Positions 8,501 through 17,900 of a DNA stretch of 64,000 nucleotides are shown piece after piece. Where the stretch lies: the NCBI RefSeq assembly GCF_001449115.1, contig NZ_LAIJ01000007.1, forward strand, positions 124,001 to 188,000, written 5' to 3'. The position numbers were made by a program, and so were the translations under genes. Each line of letters begins with the position of its first letter. Positions within the stretch are counted from its first letter, which is position 1. The notes under the pieces were generated by a model. The model saw nothing but the letters and a program-made list of their open reading frames with translations. It ran no database searches and was not told where the DNA came from. The DNA comes from Occallatibacter gabretensis. GTDB lineage: Bacteria; Acidobacteriota; Terriglobia; Terriglobales; Acidobacteriaceae.

Positions 8501-11299
8501 GCCGGGAACATTGGCCTGACCGCCGAGACGGCCTTCCACGCCGACTTCGCGGGCCACTGTGGTGACCTGATCCGCAAAGGTAGCAAGGGTGTCCGTCATA
8601 TTGTTGATGGTCTCGGCCAGCGCTGCAACTTCACCTTTCGCGTTCACCGTGAGTTTTTGGTTGAGCGCGCCGTTGGCCACAGCCGTAACGACTTTCACAA
8701 TGCCGCGGACCTGTTCCGTAAGATTCGCCGCCATTACGTTGACGTTATCTGTAAGATCCTTCCAGGTTCCGGCCACACCGGGCACCATAGCCTGGCCGCC
8801 AAGATTTCCGTCCGTGCCTACCTCGCGGGCCACGCGCGTTACTTCGGCAGCGAAGGCGTTGAGCTGATCCACCATCGTGTTGATCGTGTTTTTCAGCTCG
8901 AGGATTTCGCCCTTCACATCCACTGTGATCTTGCGGGATAAGTCGCCACGAGCAACGGCCGTAGTGACCTCGGCGATGTTTCTCACCTGTGCAGTGAGGT
9001 TACCCGCCATCGAGTTCACGTTGTCAGTAAGATCCTTCCAGGTGCCGGCTACACCGGGGACGTTGGCTTGGCCGCCGAGCTTGCCGTCTGTGCCCACTTC
9101 GCGTGCTACGCGCGTGACTTCACCGGCAAAACGGTTGAGCTGATCGACCATCGTGTTGATGGTTTCTTTGAGCAGCAGAATTTCACCGCTGACGTTTACG
9201 GTGATCTTCTTGGAAAGATCGCCGTTCGCGATAGCCGTCGCGACATCTGCGATATTACGCACCTGGCCGGTGAGGTTGGAGGCCATGGAGTTGACCGAGT
9301 CAGTAAGATCTTTCCACGTTCCTGCTACACCGGATACCTGCGCCTGGCCGCCGAGCTTGCCGTCTGTGCCCACCTCGCGCGCCACGCGCGTCACTTCGCC
9401 TGCGAAGGCGTTGAGCTGGTCCACCATCGTATTGATGGTGTCCTTCAGCTCAAGAATTTCTCCCTTCACGTCCACGGTGATTTTGCGGGAAAGGTCGCCG
9501 CGTGCGACGGCTGTTGCGACTTCTGCGATGTTACGCACCTGGCCGGTAAGGTTGGAGGCCATGAAGTTAACGTTGTCGGTGAGATCCTTCCAAGTGCCGG
9601 CAACACCGGATACCTGCGCCTGACCGCCGAGCTTGCCGTCCGTGCCCACTTCGCGCGCCACGCGTGTTACTTCGCCTGCGAAGGCGTTGAGCTGATCGAC
9701 CATCGTATTGATAGTGTTTTTCAGCTCGAGGATTTCACCCTTCACGTCCACGGTGATCTTGCGGGACAAGTCACCACGCGCAACGGCTGTTGTTACTTCA
9801 GCGATGTTTCTTACCTGCGCGGTGAGGTTGCCGGCCATCGAGTTGACGTTGTCGGTAAGATCCTTCCACGTGCCGGCAACACCGGGCACCTGCGCCTGAC
9901 CGCCGAGCTTGCCGTCTGTTCCGACTTCGCGCGCGACGCGCGTCACTTCACCGGCGAAGCGATTGAGCTGATCCACCATCGTGTTCAGTGTTTCTTTGAG
10001 CTGAAGGATCTCGCCGCGCACATCTACGGTGATCTTGCGGGAAAGGTCTCCATTCGCGATGGCTGTTGCAACTTCAGCGATATTACGTACCTGACCGGTG
10101 AGATTGCCGGCCATGAAGTTCACGTTGTCGGTAAGATCCTTCCAGGTGCCCGCCACACCGGGAACGCTGGCCTGGCCGCCGAGCTTGCCTTCCGTGCCGA
10201 CTTCGCGCGCCACGCGCGTCACTTCACCGGCAAAGGCGTTGAGCTGGTCGACCATAGTGTTAATGGTGTCCTTCAGCTCAAGAATTTCACCCTTCACGTC
10301 TACAGTGATCTTGCGGGAAAGATCGCCGCGTGCAACGGCTGTAGTCACCTCGGCGATGTTTCTCACCTGCGCGGTGAGATTTCCGGCCATTGCGTTCACT
10401 GAGTCCGTAAGATCTTTCCACGTGCCGGCCACGCCGGGAACGACGGCCTGACCGCCGAGCTTACCGTCAGTGCCGACTTCGCGCGCCACGCGTGTCACTT
10501 CCGCCGCAAAGGAGCGAAGCTGATCGACCATCGTGTTGATGGCTTCCTTGAGCTGAAGAATTTCTCCTCGCACGTCGACGGTGATTTTGCGGGAGAGATC
10601 TCCGCTGGCCACGGCAGTTGCCACTTCTGCAATATTGCGAACCTGACCGGTAAGGTTTGAAGCCATGGAGTTGACCGAGTCCGTAAGGTCTTTCCATGTG
10701 CCGGCCACGCCAGGAACGACAGCCTGGCCGCCGAGCTTGCCATCTGTGCCGACTTCGCGCGCCACGCGCGTCACCTCGGCCGTGAAAATGCCGAGCTGCT
10801 GAATCATCGTATTGACGATGTTGGCGGAGCGCAGAAAATCGCCCTCAAGCGGACGGCCATCTACATCGAGACGTACGGTTTGCGTCAGATTTCCCTGGGC
10901 CACGGCAGCAATCGCACGCGTAACTTCAGTGGTGGGCCGCAGCAGATCTTCAACGAGCGTATTGACCGAGACTTCCATGTCGTCCCAGGCCCCGCGGTGC
11001 CGCTCAACACGGATACGCTCACGGGTTTTGCCTTCTTTGCCCACAGCCTGGCCGACACGCTTCAATTCGCGAGCCATCTCTTCATTGGCCGTCACAATTT
11101 CATTGAAGATATCCGCAATTTTCCCAGGCAGACCGGTCCAGGTACCCGGCAAGCGGGTACTGAAGTCACCGTCCTTCATGGTTTGCAGGCTTTGCAGGAT
11201 GGCCGCCAAATACTCGTGCGAAGGCAGTTCTGCCCCATTGGCCGGATACGAAGAAGTCGCTCCCCCCTCGTTCTGAGGAGGCTGTACGTAAGTCCCCAT
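5546..11299 (-). CDS. Giant soluble HAMP-array hybrid histidine kinase with three receivers
   Basis: Hybrid histidine kinase of 1917 residues without transmembrane segments, resembling the Nik1/DhkG type of osmosensing kinases. Residues about 40-1005 form a chain of HAMP-like units; nine are near-identical 92-residue repeats carrying a GKLGGQA-type motif and a [11 protein letters not shown] motif. A GAF domain follows (about 1010-1165), then a glutamine-rich coiled coil, HisKA with the histidine in [10 protein letters not shown] (about 1250), HATPase ([16 protein letters not shown]), and three receivers near 1525-1645 (VEDDP), 1652-1770 (VEDNP) and 1795-1915 (VDDDV). The start ATG has AGGAG 7 bases upstream. 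In fungi such HAMP arrays sense osmotic stress and fungicides; the signal here is unknown. Confidence 0.95.
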   Translation of the reverse strand: MGTYVQPPQNEGGATSSYPANGAELPSHEYLAAILQSLQTMKDGDFSTRLPGTWTGLPGKIADIFNEIVTANEEMARELKRVGQAVGKEGKTRERIRVERHRGAWDDMEVSVNTLVEDLLRPTTEVTRAIAAVAQGNLTQTVRLDVDGRPLEGDFLRSANIVNTMIQQLGIFTAEVTRVAREVGTDGKLGGQAVVPGVAGTWKDLTDSVNSMASNLTGQVRNIAEVATAVASGDLSRKITVDVRGEILQLKEAINTMVDQLRSFAAEVTRVAREVGTDGKLGGQAVVPGVAGTWKDLTDSVNAMAGNLTAQVRNIAEVTTAVARGDLSRKITVDVKGEILELKDTINTMVDQLNAFAGEVTRVAREVGTEGKLGGQASVPGVAGTWKDLTDNVNFMAGNLTGQVRNIAEVATAIANGDLSRKITVDVRGEILQLKETLNTMVDQLNRFAGEVTRVAREVGTDGKLGGQAQVPGVAGTWKDLTDNVNSMAGNLTAQVRNIAEVTTAVARGDLSRKITVDVKGEILELKNTINTMVDQLNAFAGEVTRVAREVGTDGKLGGQAQVSGVAGTWKDLTDNVNFMASNLTGQVRNIAEVATAVARGDLSRKITVDVKGEILELKDTINTMVDQLNAFAGEVTRVAREVGTDGKLGGQAQVSGVAGTWKDLTDSVNSMASNLTGQVRNIADVATAIANGDLSKKITVNVSGEILLLKETINTMVDQLNRFAGEVTRVAREVGTDGKLGGQANVPGVAGTWKDLTDNVNSMAGNLTAQVRNIAEVTTAVARGDLSRKITVDVKGEILELKNTINTMVDQLNAFAAEVTRVAREVGTDGNLGGQAMVPGVAGTWKDLTDNVNVMAANLTEQVRGIVKVVTAVANGALNQKLTVNAKGEVAALAETINNMTDTLATFADQVTTVAREVGVEGRLGGQANVPGASGTWKDLTGNVNLLADNLTNQVRAIAEVATAVTKGDLTRSIQVEARGEVAELKDNINTMIDNLRLTTDRNTEQDWLKTNLARFTGMLQGQRDLSTVGRMLLSELAPLVNAQQGVIYQMGSESSVGDGTLVLLSTYADTPEGSIREVRIGAGLIGQCAAEKRRMHITELPRGTSPIQSGLFKAKPKNVIVLPVLFEDRVKAVIELASLSSFTASHLAFLEQLTSSIGIVLNSIEATMQTEGLLKQSQQLAAELQTQQKELQQTNEQLAQKAQQLAEQNYEVERKNQEIEQARRALEEKARELALTSKYKSEFLANMSHELRTPLNSILVLGQQLAENPDGSLSAKQVEFARTIHGAGTDLLNLISDILDLSKIESGTVSVEAEEVFFGALLETVSRPFRHEAENRKLVFEVASDPRLGRSLVTDSKRLQQVLKNLLSNAFKFTEQGNVRLNISRPKSGWSADHPLLSGAGSVIAFEVSDTGIGIPAEKQRIIFEAFQQADAGTSRKFGGTGLGLAISRELANLLGGEIQLKSAPGQGSTFTLYLPQTYVGPAVPNIPKAEKSGAQLQVPAFLSKVSVVEQESRVEDDRGSLSAGDAILLIVEDDPHYARLLRDLARTKEFKTLVAQTGTEALSLAREYNPSAISLDVFLPDMLGWTVLNHLKQNPKTRHIPVQMLTLDEDRHHGLSRGAFAFITKPTSAEDLDHALTNVREFSNMRRRHLLVVEDNPAEQLSTRELLWHDDIDLDIADSGSAALRALDQQKYDCVVLDLRLPDMTGFEVLEQLRTRPNLRDLPVIVFTGRDLTREEDLQLRTLARSVVLKDVESPERLLDETALFLHRVVGDLPPAKQRMLEKLHRSDEALIGRKVLVVDDDVRNIFALSSVLERRGMTVLSAGTGREAIHMIESTPDLAIVLMDIMMPEMDGYETMQVIRQNAALRRLPIIALTAKAMKGDRERCLEAGASEYLAKPVNTEQLLSALRLWLHR
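8307..10790 (-). repeat. Nine in-frame 276-bp tandem repeats (HAMP units)
   Basis: The coding DNA of the HAMP array repeats every 276 bases. The phrase encoding GTWKDLT recurs at about 8478, 8754, 9030, 9306, 9582, 9858, 10134, 10410 and 10686, exactly 276 apart. Neighbouring units are highly similar at DNA level, and alternate units look more alike than adjacent ones (for example IANGDLS versus VARGDLS types), which suggests duplication of two-unit blocks. The outermost units, notably the one ending the array at the GAF side, are the most diverged. Confidence 0.9.
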
Positions 11300-11349
11300 G
11301 CAAGGACTCCTACTATATATGAAATGTCAGGCAATCATTGATGCAGGAA

Positions 11350-11384
11350 GCATATCCCCGGCCAGCATGAACCGTGGGATATGC
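11350..11384. promoter_or_regulatory. Inverted repeat between divergent genes
   Basis: GCATATCCC (11350-11358) and GGGATATGC (11376-11384) form a perfect 9-bp inverted repeat with centres 26 bases apart, in the 124-base gap between the kinase gene (minus) and the transpeptidase-like gene (plus). The spacing is compatible with a dimeric operator or an RNA hairpin. No regulator can be named. Confidence 0.4.
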
Positions 11385-11423
11385 ACCGACACAAAAATAC
11401 TTTAATACAGATGCCGAGATCCA

Positions 11424-12407
11424 ATGTCAGGTTGTCTGTTACACCTCAAACGGAATCGACAATCCGTTTTATCTGAGACATTTAGCTCTGTAGTCGTGGA
11501 TACTCGTGGTGTGCGGCGATTGATATGGCTGATAAGCGCTTTGGTTTTCCTGGCGGGCGGTCCGCTGTGTGCGGCACAGGCAGCTGCTTGGCAGGCGGCT
11601 GTGACGGATGTGGCTAAGAGCGCGCCGGACGCGGAGATTGTAGTGGTTGATCTGGCGTCGGGACACGTAGCGGCGTCACGAAGGCTGATTGAGGCGGGGC
11701 GAACGCTGGCTCAGCCCGGCTCGACGCTGAAGCCGATCGCACTGTACGAACTGCTGGAGCAGGGAAAGTGGAATCCGGAACGGCGGATTGCGTGCAGCAG
11801 ACAGTTGCATGTGGCGGGTAAGGAGCTGAACTGCTCGCATCCGGAGATACCGGCGCTGGATGCGCGTGAAGCGCTCACATGGAGCTGCAATACATACTTT
11901 GCCGCTGTTGCGGGAAGTGTGTCGCCAGCGGAACTGCGCGGTCTACTGGAGCGATCGGGACTGCTGGGGGCGACAGGGCTGGCGGGAAGTGAGGCTGTGG
12001 CGCAATTTCGCGAGCCACGCACGACCGATGAGGCAAAGCTGGCACTGCTGGGCGTGGAGGGGATTGAGGTGACGCCGCTGGAACTGGTCCGGGCATACCG
12101 GTGGCTGGGGCTGAAGTTTGCAGCGCATCCCGAGACAAAGGCAACAGAGATCGTGAGCGCGGGAATTCGAGATTCAGCGAGCTTTGGAATGGCGGGTGCG
12201 GCAGGTTTAGGTGGCGTGACGGTAGAAGGCAAGACCGGAACAGCAAGCGCAACAGCTGGCGGGCGAACGCATGGCTGGTTTGTGGGGCTTGCGCCAGCGC
12301 AGAATCCTAAGGTAGCAGTGGTGGTGTATCTACCCGTGGGGCGCGGCGCGGATGCGGCAGGGGTCGCCGGAGAAGTACTGAAGCGATCCCCGCTGAGGGC
12401 GCGATGA
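11424..12407 (+). CDS. Secreted penicillin-binding transpeptidase-like protein
   Basis: Small stand-alone transpeptidase domain of the penicillin-binding/beta-lactamase superfamily. All three active-site motifs are present: SxxK as PGSTLKP (Ser100, Lys103), SxN as SCN (154-156) and KTGTA near the C-terminus. A signal-type segment (RRLIWLISALVFLAGG) begins at residue 31, so the GTG at 11511 is a likely alternative start that leaves a normal signal peptide. The protein lacks a glycosyltransferase or dimerisation domain. Its stop overlaps the next start by 4 bases, so it is translated together with the SpoIID-like protein. It may cross-link or trim peptidoglycan stems; a YfaQ-like role beside alpha-2-macroglobulin is a context-based possibility. 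Confidence 0.75.
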   Translation: MSGCLLHLKRNRQSVLSETFSSVVVDTRGVRRLIWLISALVFLAGGPLCAAQAAAWQAAVTDVAKSAPDAEIVVVDLASGHVAASRRLIEAGRTLAQPGSTLKPIALYELLEQGKWNPERRIACSRQLHVAGKELNCSHPEIPALDAREALTWSCNTYFAAVAGSVSPAELRGLLERSGLLGATGLAGSEAVAQFREPRTTDEAKLALLGVEGIEVTPLELVRAYRWLGLKFAAHPETKATEIVSAGIRDSASFGMAGAAGLGGVTVEGKTGTASATAGGRTHGWFVGLAPAQNPKVAVVVYLPVGRGADAAGVAGEVLKRSPLRAR

Positions 12408-14146
12408 AAAAATTGTGTCTGGTGTTCGCGTTGGCACTGAGCGCGGCTGGCGCATTTGCGCAAGAGGCTGCGACGCTGCGCGTGGGGCTGTGGACACTAT
12501 GGCACGACCGCGAGATCACAGTGCGAGAGGTACAAGGCGGCCCCGCAAGGCTTCGGACGTGCGACCAATGCAGTGCAGTTCCGCTGACGCAGGAAACTAG
12601 ACTGCGCGCGGAGGGCAGTGCAATTGCCTTTGGTGACAAGCACGCTGCGGAGATCTGGCTGAGCGGGTCGCTGACCCTGGAAGCGCATGGCGAGCATGTG
12701 GCGCTTCCCTACCCCGTGCATGTCACGGCGCGCGGCGGAGTGCTAGTGATGGCTGTAACGATGCCCGTGGAGCGCTATGTGGAGCGCGTGGTGGCGAGCG
12801 AGAGCGGAATGGGCGATTCCGACGAATCCTTGAAGGCGCTGGCCGTAGTGGTGCGAAGCTTTGCGTTACATGTGCGGCATGGACACACCGAATACGACGT
12901 GTGCGATGCGACGCACTGTCAGCTTTTGCATTGGGGCCCAACAGGACGCGAGACAGCTGCTCATGCGGCTGCGCTCAGGACTGCAGGCGAAACGCTGTGG
13001 TTCCATGGGCGACGGGCGGCGGCATGGTTTCACCAGAACTGTGGCGGGCATACGTCTGCACCTGCGGAGGTTTGGGGCGCGAAGGGCGATGTGGCTCCGT
13101 GGCTGGTGGGACGAGCGGACCCCTATTGCACGGCACATGGCGTGCGGGAGTGGAGCACAACCTTGACGTTGGAGGATCTGACGCGGGCGCTGGCGGATGG
13201 AGGGCTGGTTGCGCCGGGATGGAAAACGCTGGCAGTAGCGAAGAGAGACAAGTCAGGACGAGCAATGACGCTGATGGTGGGCGGGACATCGGTTTCCGCA
13301 GAAGATTTCCGGCTGGCGGTGGGACGGACGCTGGGATGGAACAGGATTCCGAGCACATGGTTTGAGGTATCACGAAGTGGCGATGGGCTCCTGTTTCATG
13401 GGCGCGGCACGGGACATGGGGTGGGGCTTTGCCAGGCAGGTGCGGCGGCCATGGCAGCGCAGGGGATGGCTTGGGATACGATTTTGGCGCAGTACTTTCC
13501 TGGCGCAGAAGTGCGGGATGAAGCGAGCGGCTTGAAATGGCAGAGTTTCGAACGCGCGGGTTACATGCTGGAAACTCTGGAAGATGAAGACCAGGCATAT
13601 TTGCCGGAACTGGATCATGCACTGACCGAGGCGCGGAGCCGCTCTGGATTGGAGCCTGCAGGGATGATTACTATCCGGGCATTTCGGTCCACTCCGGAAT
13701 TTCGCGCAGCGACGCTTGCCCCGGGATGGGTAGCAGCGTTTACAGAAAATAGCTGGATTGGCATTCAGCCGTTGCGAACGCTGGAGGGACGTAAGATGCT
13801 TGAGCCTGTGATGCGGCACGAAATGCTGCATGCGCTGGTGGAGAGCACAGCGGGAACCAAGGCGCCGCTATGGCTGCGCGAAGGACTGGTCGAAGCATGG
13901 AGTGTAGAGACGCCTGGCACAGCCGCGTGGAATGCTGAGAAACAAGCCACAGTTGCGCCGAAGGTGAAACTTGAGGATGTGGACCATACGCTGGCACATC
14001 CGGCGAGCGAAGCTGAGTCCGAGGCAGCTCATGCCGCGGCACGATGGTACACACAAAAGCTGCTGGGAAGCTATGGGCGAGCACAGGTAATTGCGTGGCT
14101 GCGGAATGGCGTGCCCGCGCAAGCGATGACTGCCGTGCAGCGTTAA
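12404..14146 (+). CDS. SpoIID/LytB-domain protein fused to an HExxH peptidase-like domain
   Basis: Secreted protein (signal peptide 1-19) of 580 residues. The SpoIID domain (about 25-375) has the catalytic-region motif ASESGM with Glu133, the LKALAVVVRSFAL helix, and GTGHGVGLCQAGA near 335-347. SpoIID proteins are peptidoglycan lytic transglycosylases or amidase enhancers. The last 190 residues form a second domain with HEMLH (472-476) and a downstream LREGLVEAW stretch (491-499), the layout of a gluzincin zinc peptidase (MA clan). The start overlaps the transpeptidase gene by 4 bases. The stop overlaps the convergent minus-strand gene by 4 bases. The fusion suggests a wall-remodelling enzyme with a proteolytic or peptide-binding module. 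Confidence 0.82.
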   Translation: MKKLCLVFALALSAAGAFAQEAATLRVGLWTLWHDREITVREVQGGPARLRTCDQCSAVPLTQETRLRAEGSAIAFGDKHAAEIWLSGSLTLEAHGEHVALPYPVHVTARGGVLVMAVTMPVERYVERVVASESGMGDSDESLKALAVVVRSFALHVRHGHTEYDVCDATHCQLLHWGPTGRETAAHAAALRTAGETLWFHGRRAAAWFHQNCGGHTSAPAEVWGAKGDVAPWLVGRADPYCTAHGVREWSTTLTLEDLTRALADGGLVAPGWKTLAVAKRDKSGRAMTLMVGGTSVSAEDFRLAVGRTLGWNRIPSTWFEVSRSGDGLLFHGRGTGHGVGLCQAGAAAMAAQGMAWDTILAQYFPGAEVRDEASGLKWQSFERAGYMLETLEDEDQAYLPELDHALTEARSRSGLEPAGMITIRAFRSTPEFRAATLAPGWVAAFTENSWIGIQPLRTLEGRKMLEPVMRHEMLHALVESTAGTKAPLWLREGLVEAWSVETPGTAAWNAEKQATVAPKVKLEDVDHTLAHPASEAESEAAHAAARWYTQKLLGSYGRAQVIAWLRNGVPAQAMTAVQR

Positions 14147-14907
14147 AGCCTCGTTGCTTCCTGCTGTTTGAGCAGTGCGCAGACCCAGGCGAGAAGCAGA
14201 GTCCAGCCGAGGAACATAAGCAGGTACGCGCCGATGAGCTTCAGCGCGACGGCCCAGATTTGTGCGCTGAATGTGCCATGCGGCAAGCCGTTGAAGAAAT
14301 GGCTGGGCAGGGCTACGCCAACGAGCGCAAAGAAAGCGACAGCGAAAAACCAGCGCCAGTTGTGCACGACATGAAGCGTGCTCAGCCAACGAAGACGCCA
14401 GGCGCGCACGGCAGAGGCTGCGCCGAACGGGATGAGAAGTGCAGGAATGACGATCCAGCGCAGGCACCACTCGATACGTGAAAGCCAGAGCGAGAGATGC
14501 TGATAGGTAAAGATGCGCGCACGCCACCAGGCCGAGGCTTTGGAGTTAAGATACCCAGCCCAGAGATAGATCTTGTCGTCCCAGCGGTCGAGCAACGCCC
14601 AGAGGAGCCAGACAATGGCGATCCAGACGAGCAGCGAAAGCGCTCCCCAGAGGAACGGTACACGCGGTTCGCTTTCACCCATCATGCGGCGGACAATTCC
14701 AGCCTTCAGCATAAGCGCTGCGGCGAGAAGCAGTAGTGGCAACAGGACGGAAAGCGCAAATTGCCACCAGTACTTGTCCGGCAGACGCGTCCAGCCAATG
14801 CCGGCAAAAATGATGAGCAGGAAGCCGATAAATTGCGCGAGAATCCAGCCGCGTGCAACGCGCAGGTTGCGTGCCAGATCGCGCATAAGCTCACGTGAGG
14901 CCATCAC
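14143..14907 (-). CDS. Polytopic membrane protein of unknown function
   Basis: 254 residues with about five to six hydrophobic helices (near 23-40, 48-66, 83-106, 150-170, 190-208, 218-242) rich in tryptophan. I recognise no family. The first codon overlaps the stop of the alpha-2-macroglobulin gene (ATGA), so it is the third gene of a yfaT-like / alpha-2-macroglobulin / membrane-protein operon and may anchor or export that system. Its stop shares the TTAA with the stop of the convergent SpoIID-like gene. Confidence 0.7.
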   Translation of the reverse strand: MMASRELMRDLARNLRVARGWILAQFIGFLLIIFAGIGWTRLPDKYWWQFALSVLLPLLLLAAALMLKAGIVRRMMGESEPRVPFLWGALSLLVWIAIVWLLWALLDRWDDKIYLWAGYLNSKASAWWRARIFTYQHLSLWLSRIEWCLRWIVIPALLIPFGAASAVRAWRLRWLSTLHVVHNWRWFFAVAFFALVGVALPSHFFNGLPHGTFSAQIWAVALKLIGAYLLMFLGWTLLLAWVCALLKQQEATRL

Positions 14908-17900
14908 GGTTGCACCTCCAGCGTAGCGGGATCGGTGGTGGCATTTACAGAAGGCTGGTACATAGGGCCGGATTGTGCTGGGCTGATCATAAAGCGACCG
15001 GGCGTAACCACTTTGAGCAAGTAAACGTACTCAGTGCGCTTGCTGAATTCGGTATTGAAGAAAGCCGCGCGATCATCGTGGAATTCCTTGCGCGTAAACC
15101 AGTCCGCCCACCAATCCGGCTTGTTGTTGAGTTTATATAGATCGCTGCGCTCAAGGAACTCAGTGCCTGCGGGGATGGGATCTTCAGAGAGCATGTATTT
15201 CCAGTCCGTGCCTGCAATGGCAAAGCGCACGGCAATGATGTCGCCGACGTGAACGGGGCCGTGGAGTGGGACAAGATCGTAGGTGATGGGATCGTCGGGC
15301 TTGTCCTGCTTCTTCTGCAGCAAATAGTAGTCGCGCGTGGCGTTAAGAGAAAGCTGACCGTTCTGGTAGAGCTTTTTATCGGCGCTGTACCACTGGCTCT
15401 CAGCGGACCAGTAGGTGATGCCATTGCCGGTTTTGCGGATCGTGAGCTGACCGCCTGAGCCGACCTGTTGAGCAGGGATCTTGATCTTCCATGGAACGCC
15501 AAATGCATCTGCCGGAGCGAAATGATGGCTGCCGACGCTTGTGCCATTGACGAGAACTTCGACGTCAGAGCTGTTAGCCAGCTCGCCGCTCAGAGAGAGA
15601 TAGTCCGTAAGGCCAGCGATAACCATGGCGGTCTGCTTGGTGGTCTCCCAGTAGTCGCCGCTGCGATGCTGACCAAGCCAGACTGCGGCTTTGGGTACGA
15701 GACTGCTGTTGCGATCCTGGCGAATGAGCAGTCTGAGCGCGACGGAGGTAGCTTCGGGCGAGTTATCCCCCCAGTCGTCAAGAAGGTTATCGTACTGCGA
15801 CTCCCACCAGACATCGTTGCCGCTGACTTTCGCCCTGAATTCGAGAATCCGTGTTGCTTCATGAGCACGGCTGTCGCCTGCGGCGTCGAGGGCCAGGCCT
15901 GCGAAGGCAAGAGCTTCTGTGCCGAGCTTGCCGCGATCGCTCCAGAGCGGGTCAAATTGCTCCTTCGGAACGCCGCCCGTCGTGGCCATCGCGTAGAGTG
16001 TGTATGCGCGGAGATCCGGAACCATGTCAGGGTGCTGCGAGAGCGCGGTGAGCAGCCACTGACGACCGCGATTGAGGCGGTTACCTTCGATCTTGTAGCC
16101 TGCGTCACGCGCCTGGCCCAACCCGCTGACAACGTAAGCGGTCATGAAGACGCGGCTTGGATCATCCGGCCACCAACCCCATCCGCCATCATCGTGCTGG
16201 TAGTTGTAAAGGCGTTCGAGGCCGGCGCTGACCATCTTGTTAAGCGTGACACGGTCAATGGGAGACTTGAGGTGCAGCTTGTCCACTGCCTGCGCAACGA
16301 TGATGTCCGGCAGGAAGCTGGACATGGTTTGCTCGGTGCAGCCCCAGGGATAGCCCGTGAGGTAGTCGAGAGCATCAAAGATGGTTCCGGCGACTGAGGG
16401 CACGACGGTAACAGCAACAGCGTGCGTGCCTGCGTCAGAATTTGCCGGGAAACTGTAGCTCCACTGCGCCTGACTTGCACCGGAAAAGATTACGCCAGAG
16501 CCCGCGCTTCGCTGTTTCACACCGTAAGGCAGAATGGGCAGTGGAATTTCAAGCGCGTCGGACTCCTCATTGGTAAGGGCTTTAGCGGTGAGTGTAGCGG
16601 AACCAGTAGCGCGAGCGCGGACACGCCACTCCGCGACGCTTTCGCCGCGCGCAGGTATGTTGATCTTCGTGGTTTGGCCGCTGATAAGGTCAAGTCCTGC
16701 GACATCGAGAGCGAAGGTGACGTCTTTGGCAGATTCAAGATAGTTGTGCGCGATGACTTTCAGCGTAGCTTCATCGCCTTGCCGCAGGAAGCGCGGCGCG
16801 GCCAGGCGCACAATGAGATTCTTGCGGACTAGAACGCGCGTGATAACGCTACCCGCTTTGCCATCATCGGTCATGCCGCGAACGGTAGCGCGCCAGGTGG
16901 TAAGAGCGTCGGGGAAGTTGAAGTCGACACGCGCATGGCCGTCGGGGCCGGTACGGACGGTAGGGTTCCAGTAGGCGGTATCGGGAAACGCCTTGCGGAT
17001 CTTCGGCACGACCAGATCCGAGCCGGGCTTGACCTGCGCCATGCGGGGATGGAAGAGGCCATCTCCGGCGAGGCGCGCTAGTAGCAGACTCTTTGTGCCG
17101 GCTTCGCCGTGAAAGTAGTACTCGAAGGAAGTTTCTGGATTAAGCCACGAGTAGCGCTTGGGATAGAAGACGGAAAGAATGTCGCTGGTGGTATCGGGAC
17201 GGACGGAGTAGAGCGCCTCATCGACCGCGCCGAAGCTTAGGTCGGCCTGCACTGGCCTGCCGGATGCATCCTGCGCAAGGACATCGAAGGAGCCCTTTTC
17301 GCCGGGCAGGTATTTGTCCTTGCTGGGCGTGGCCGTGATAGTGAGGCGGCGCTCAGTGAGCGGCACGGAAAGACTCTTTTGTGCCGTAATAAGTTGGTCC
17401 GCGTGGACCAGCATGGCGCTGATGATGAGATTGGGCTGGGCGCGATCAGTAATTGGTAGATCGAACGCAATGCTGGTGCCTTTGCCGTGAAGTAGCTGGC
17501 GCGATTGGATGCTGGCGCCTTCCGCGGTGACGATGGCCCAGAACTCCTGATCGGTCTTGTCGTCGAGGCCTGTGACGAGAAGCATGTGGGCGGTTTCGCC
17601 GACCTTGTAGGACTTCTTATCCGGAACGAGCTGAGCCTGGACGTTCTGGTTGTACATTGTGCCAGCGCCGCTGAATATCCAGAGCCAGGTGCGTCCTTCC
17701 ACGATGCGTTTTTCGGGTGTGAAGGCGGAGGCTACGACGGTGAAGCTGCCGCTCGCGTTATTGAGAGGAAGATCAACAAGCACTGTGCCGTCCGCGCCGG
17801 TCAAGGAGTCGCGGTTATCTACAACGGATTTGGTGGCTGTGTGCGTTGCGGGATCCCACTTTGTCTGGCTGGATTCAAGGTGAACGGGGGTTTGCACAGG

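Noticed and set aside
9068..10402. Long plus-strand open frame (444 residues) opposite the HAMP-array kinase
   Set aside because: It is the mirror image of the 276-base coding repeats; its sequence repeats with the same period, resembles no family, and has no ribosome site.
8307..10790. Regularly spaced repeats considered as a CRISPR-like array
   Set aside because: The repeat unit is 276 bases, continuous, in frame and encodes HAMP domains.
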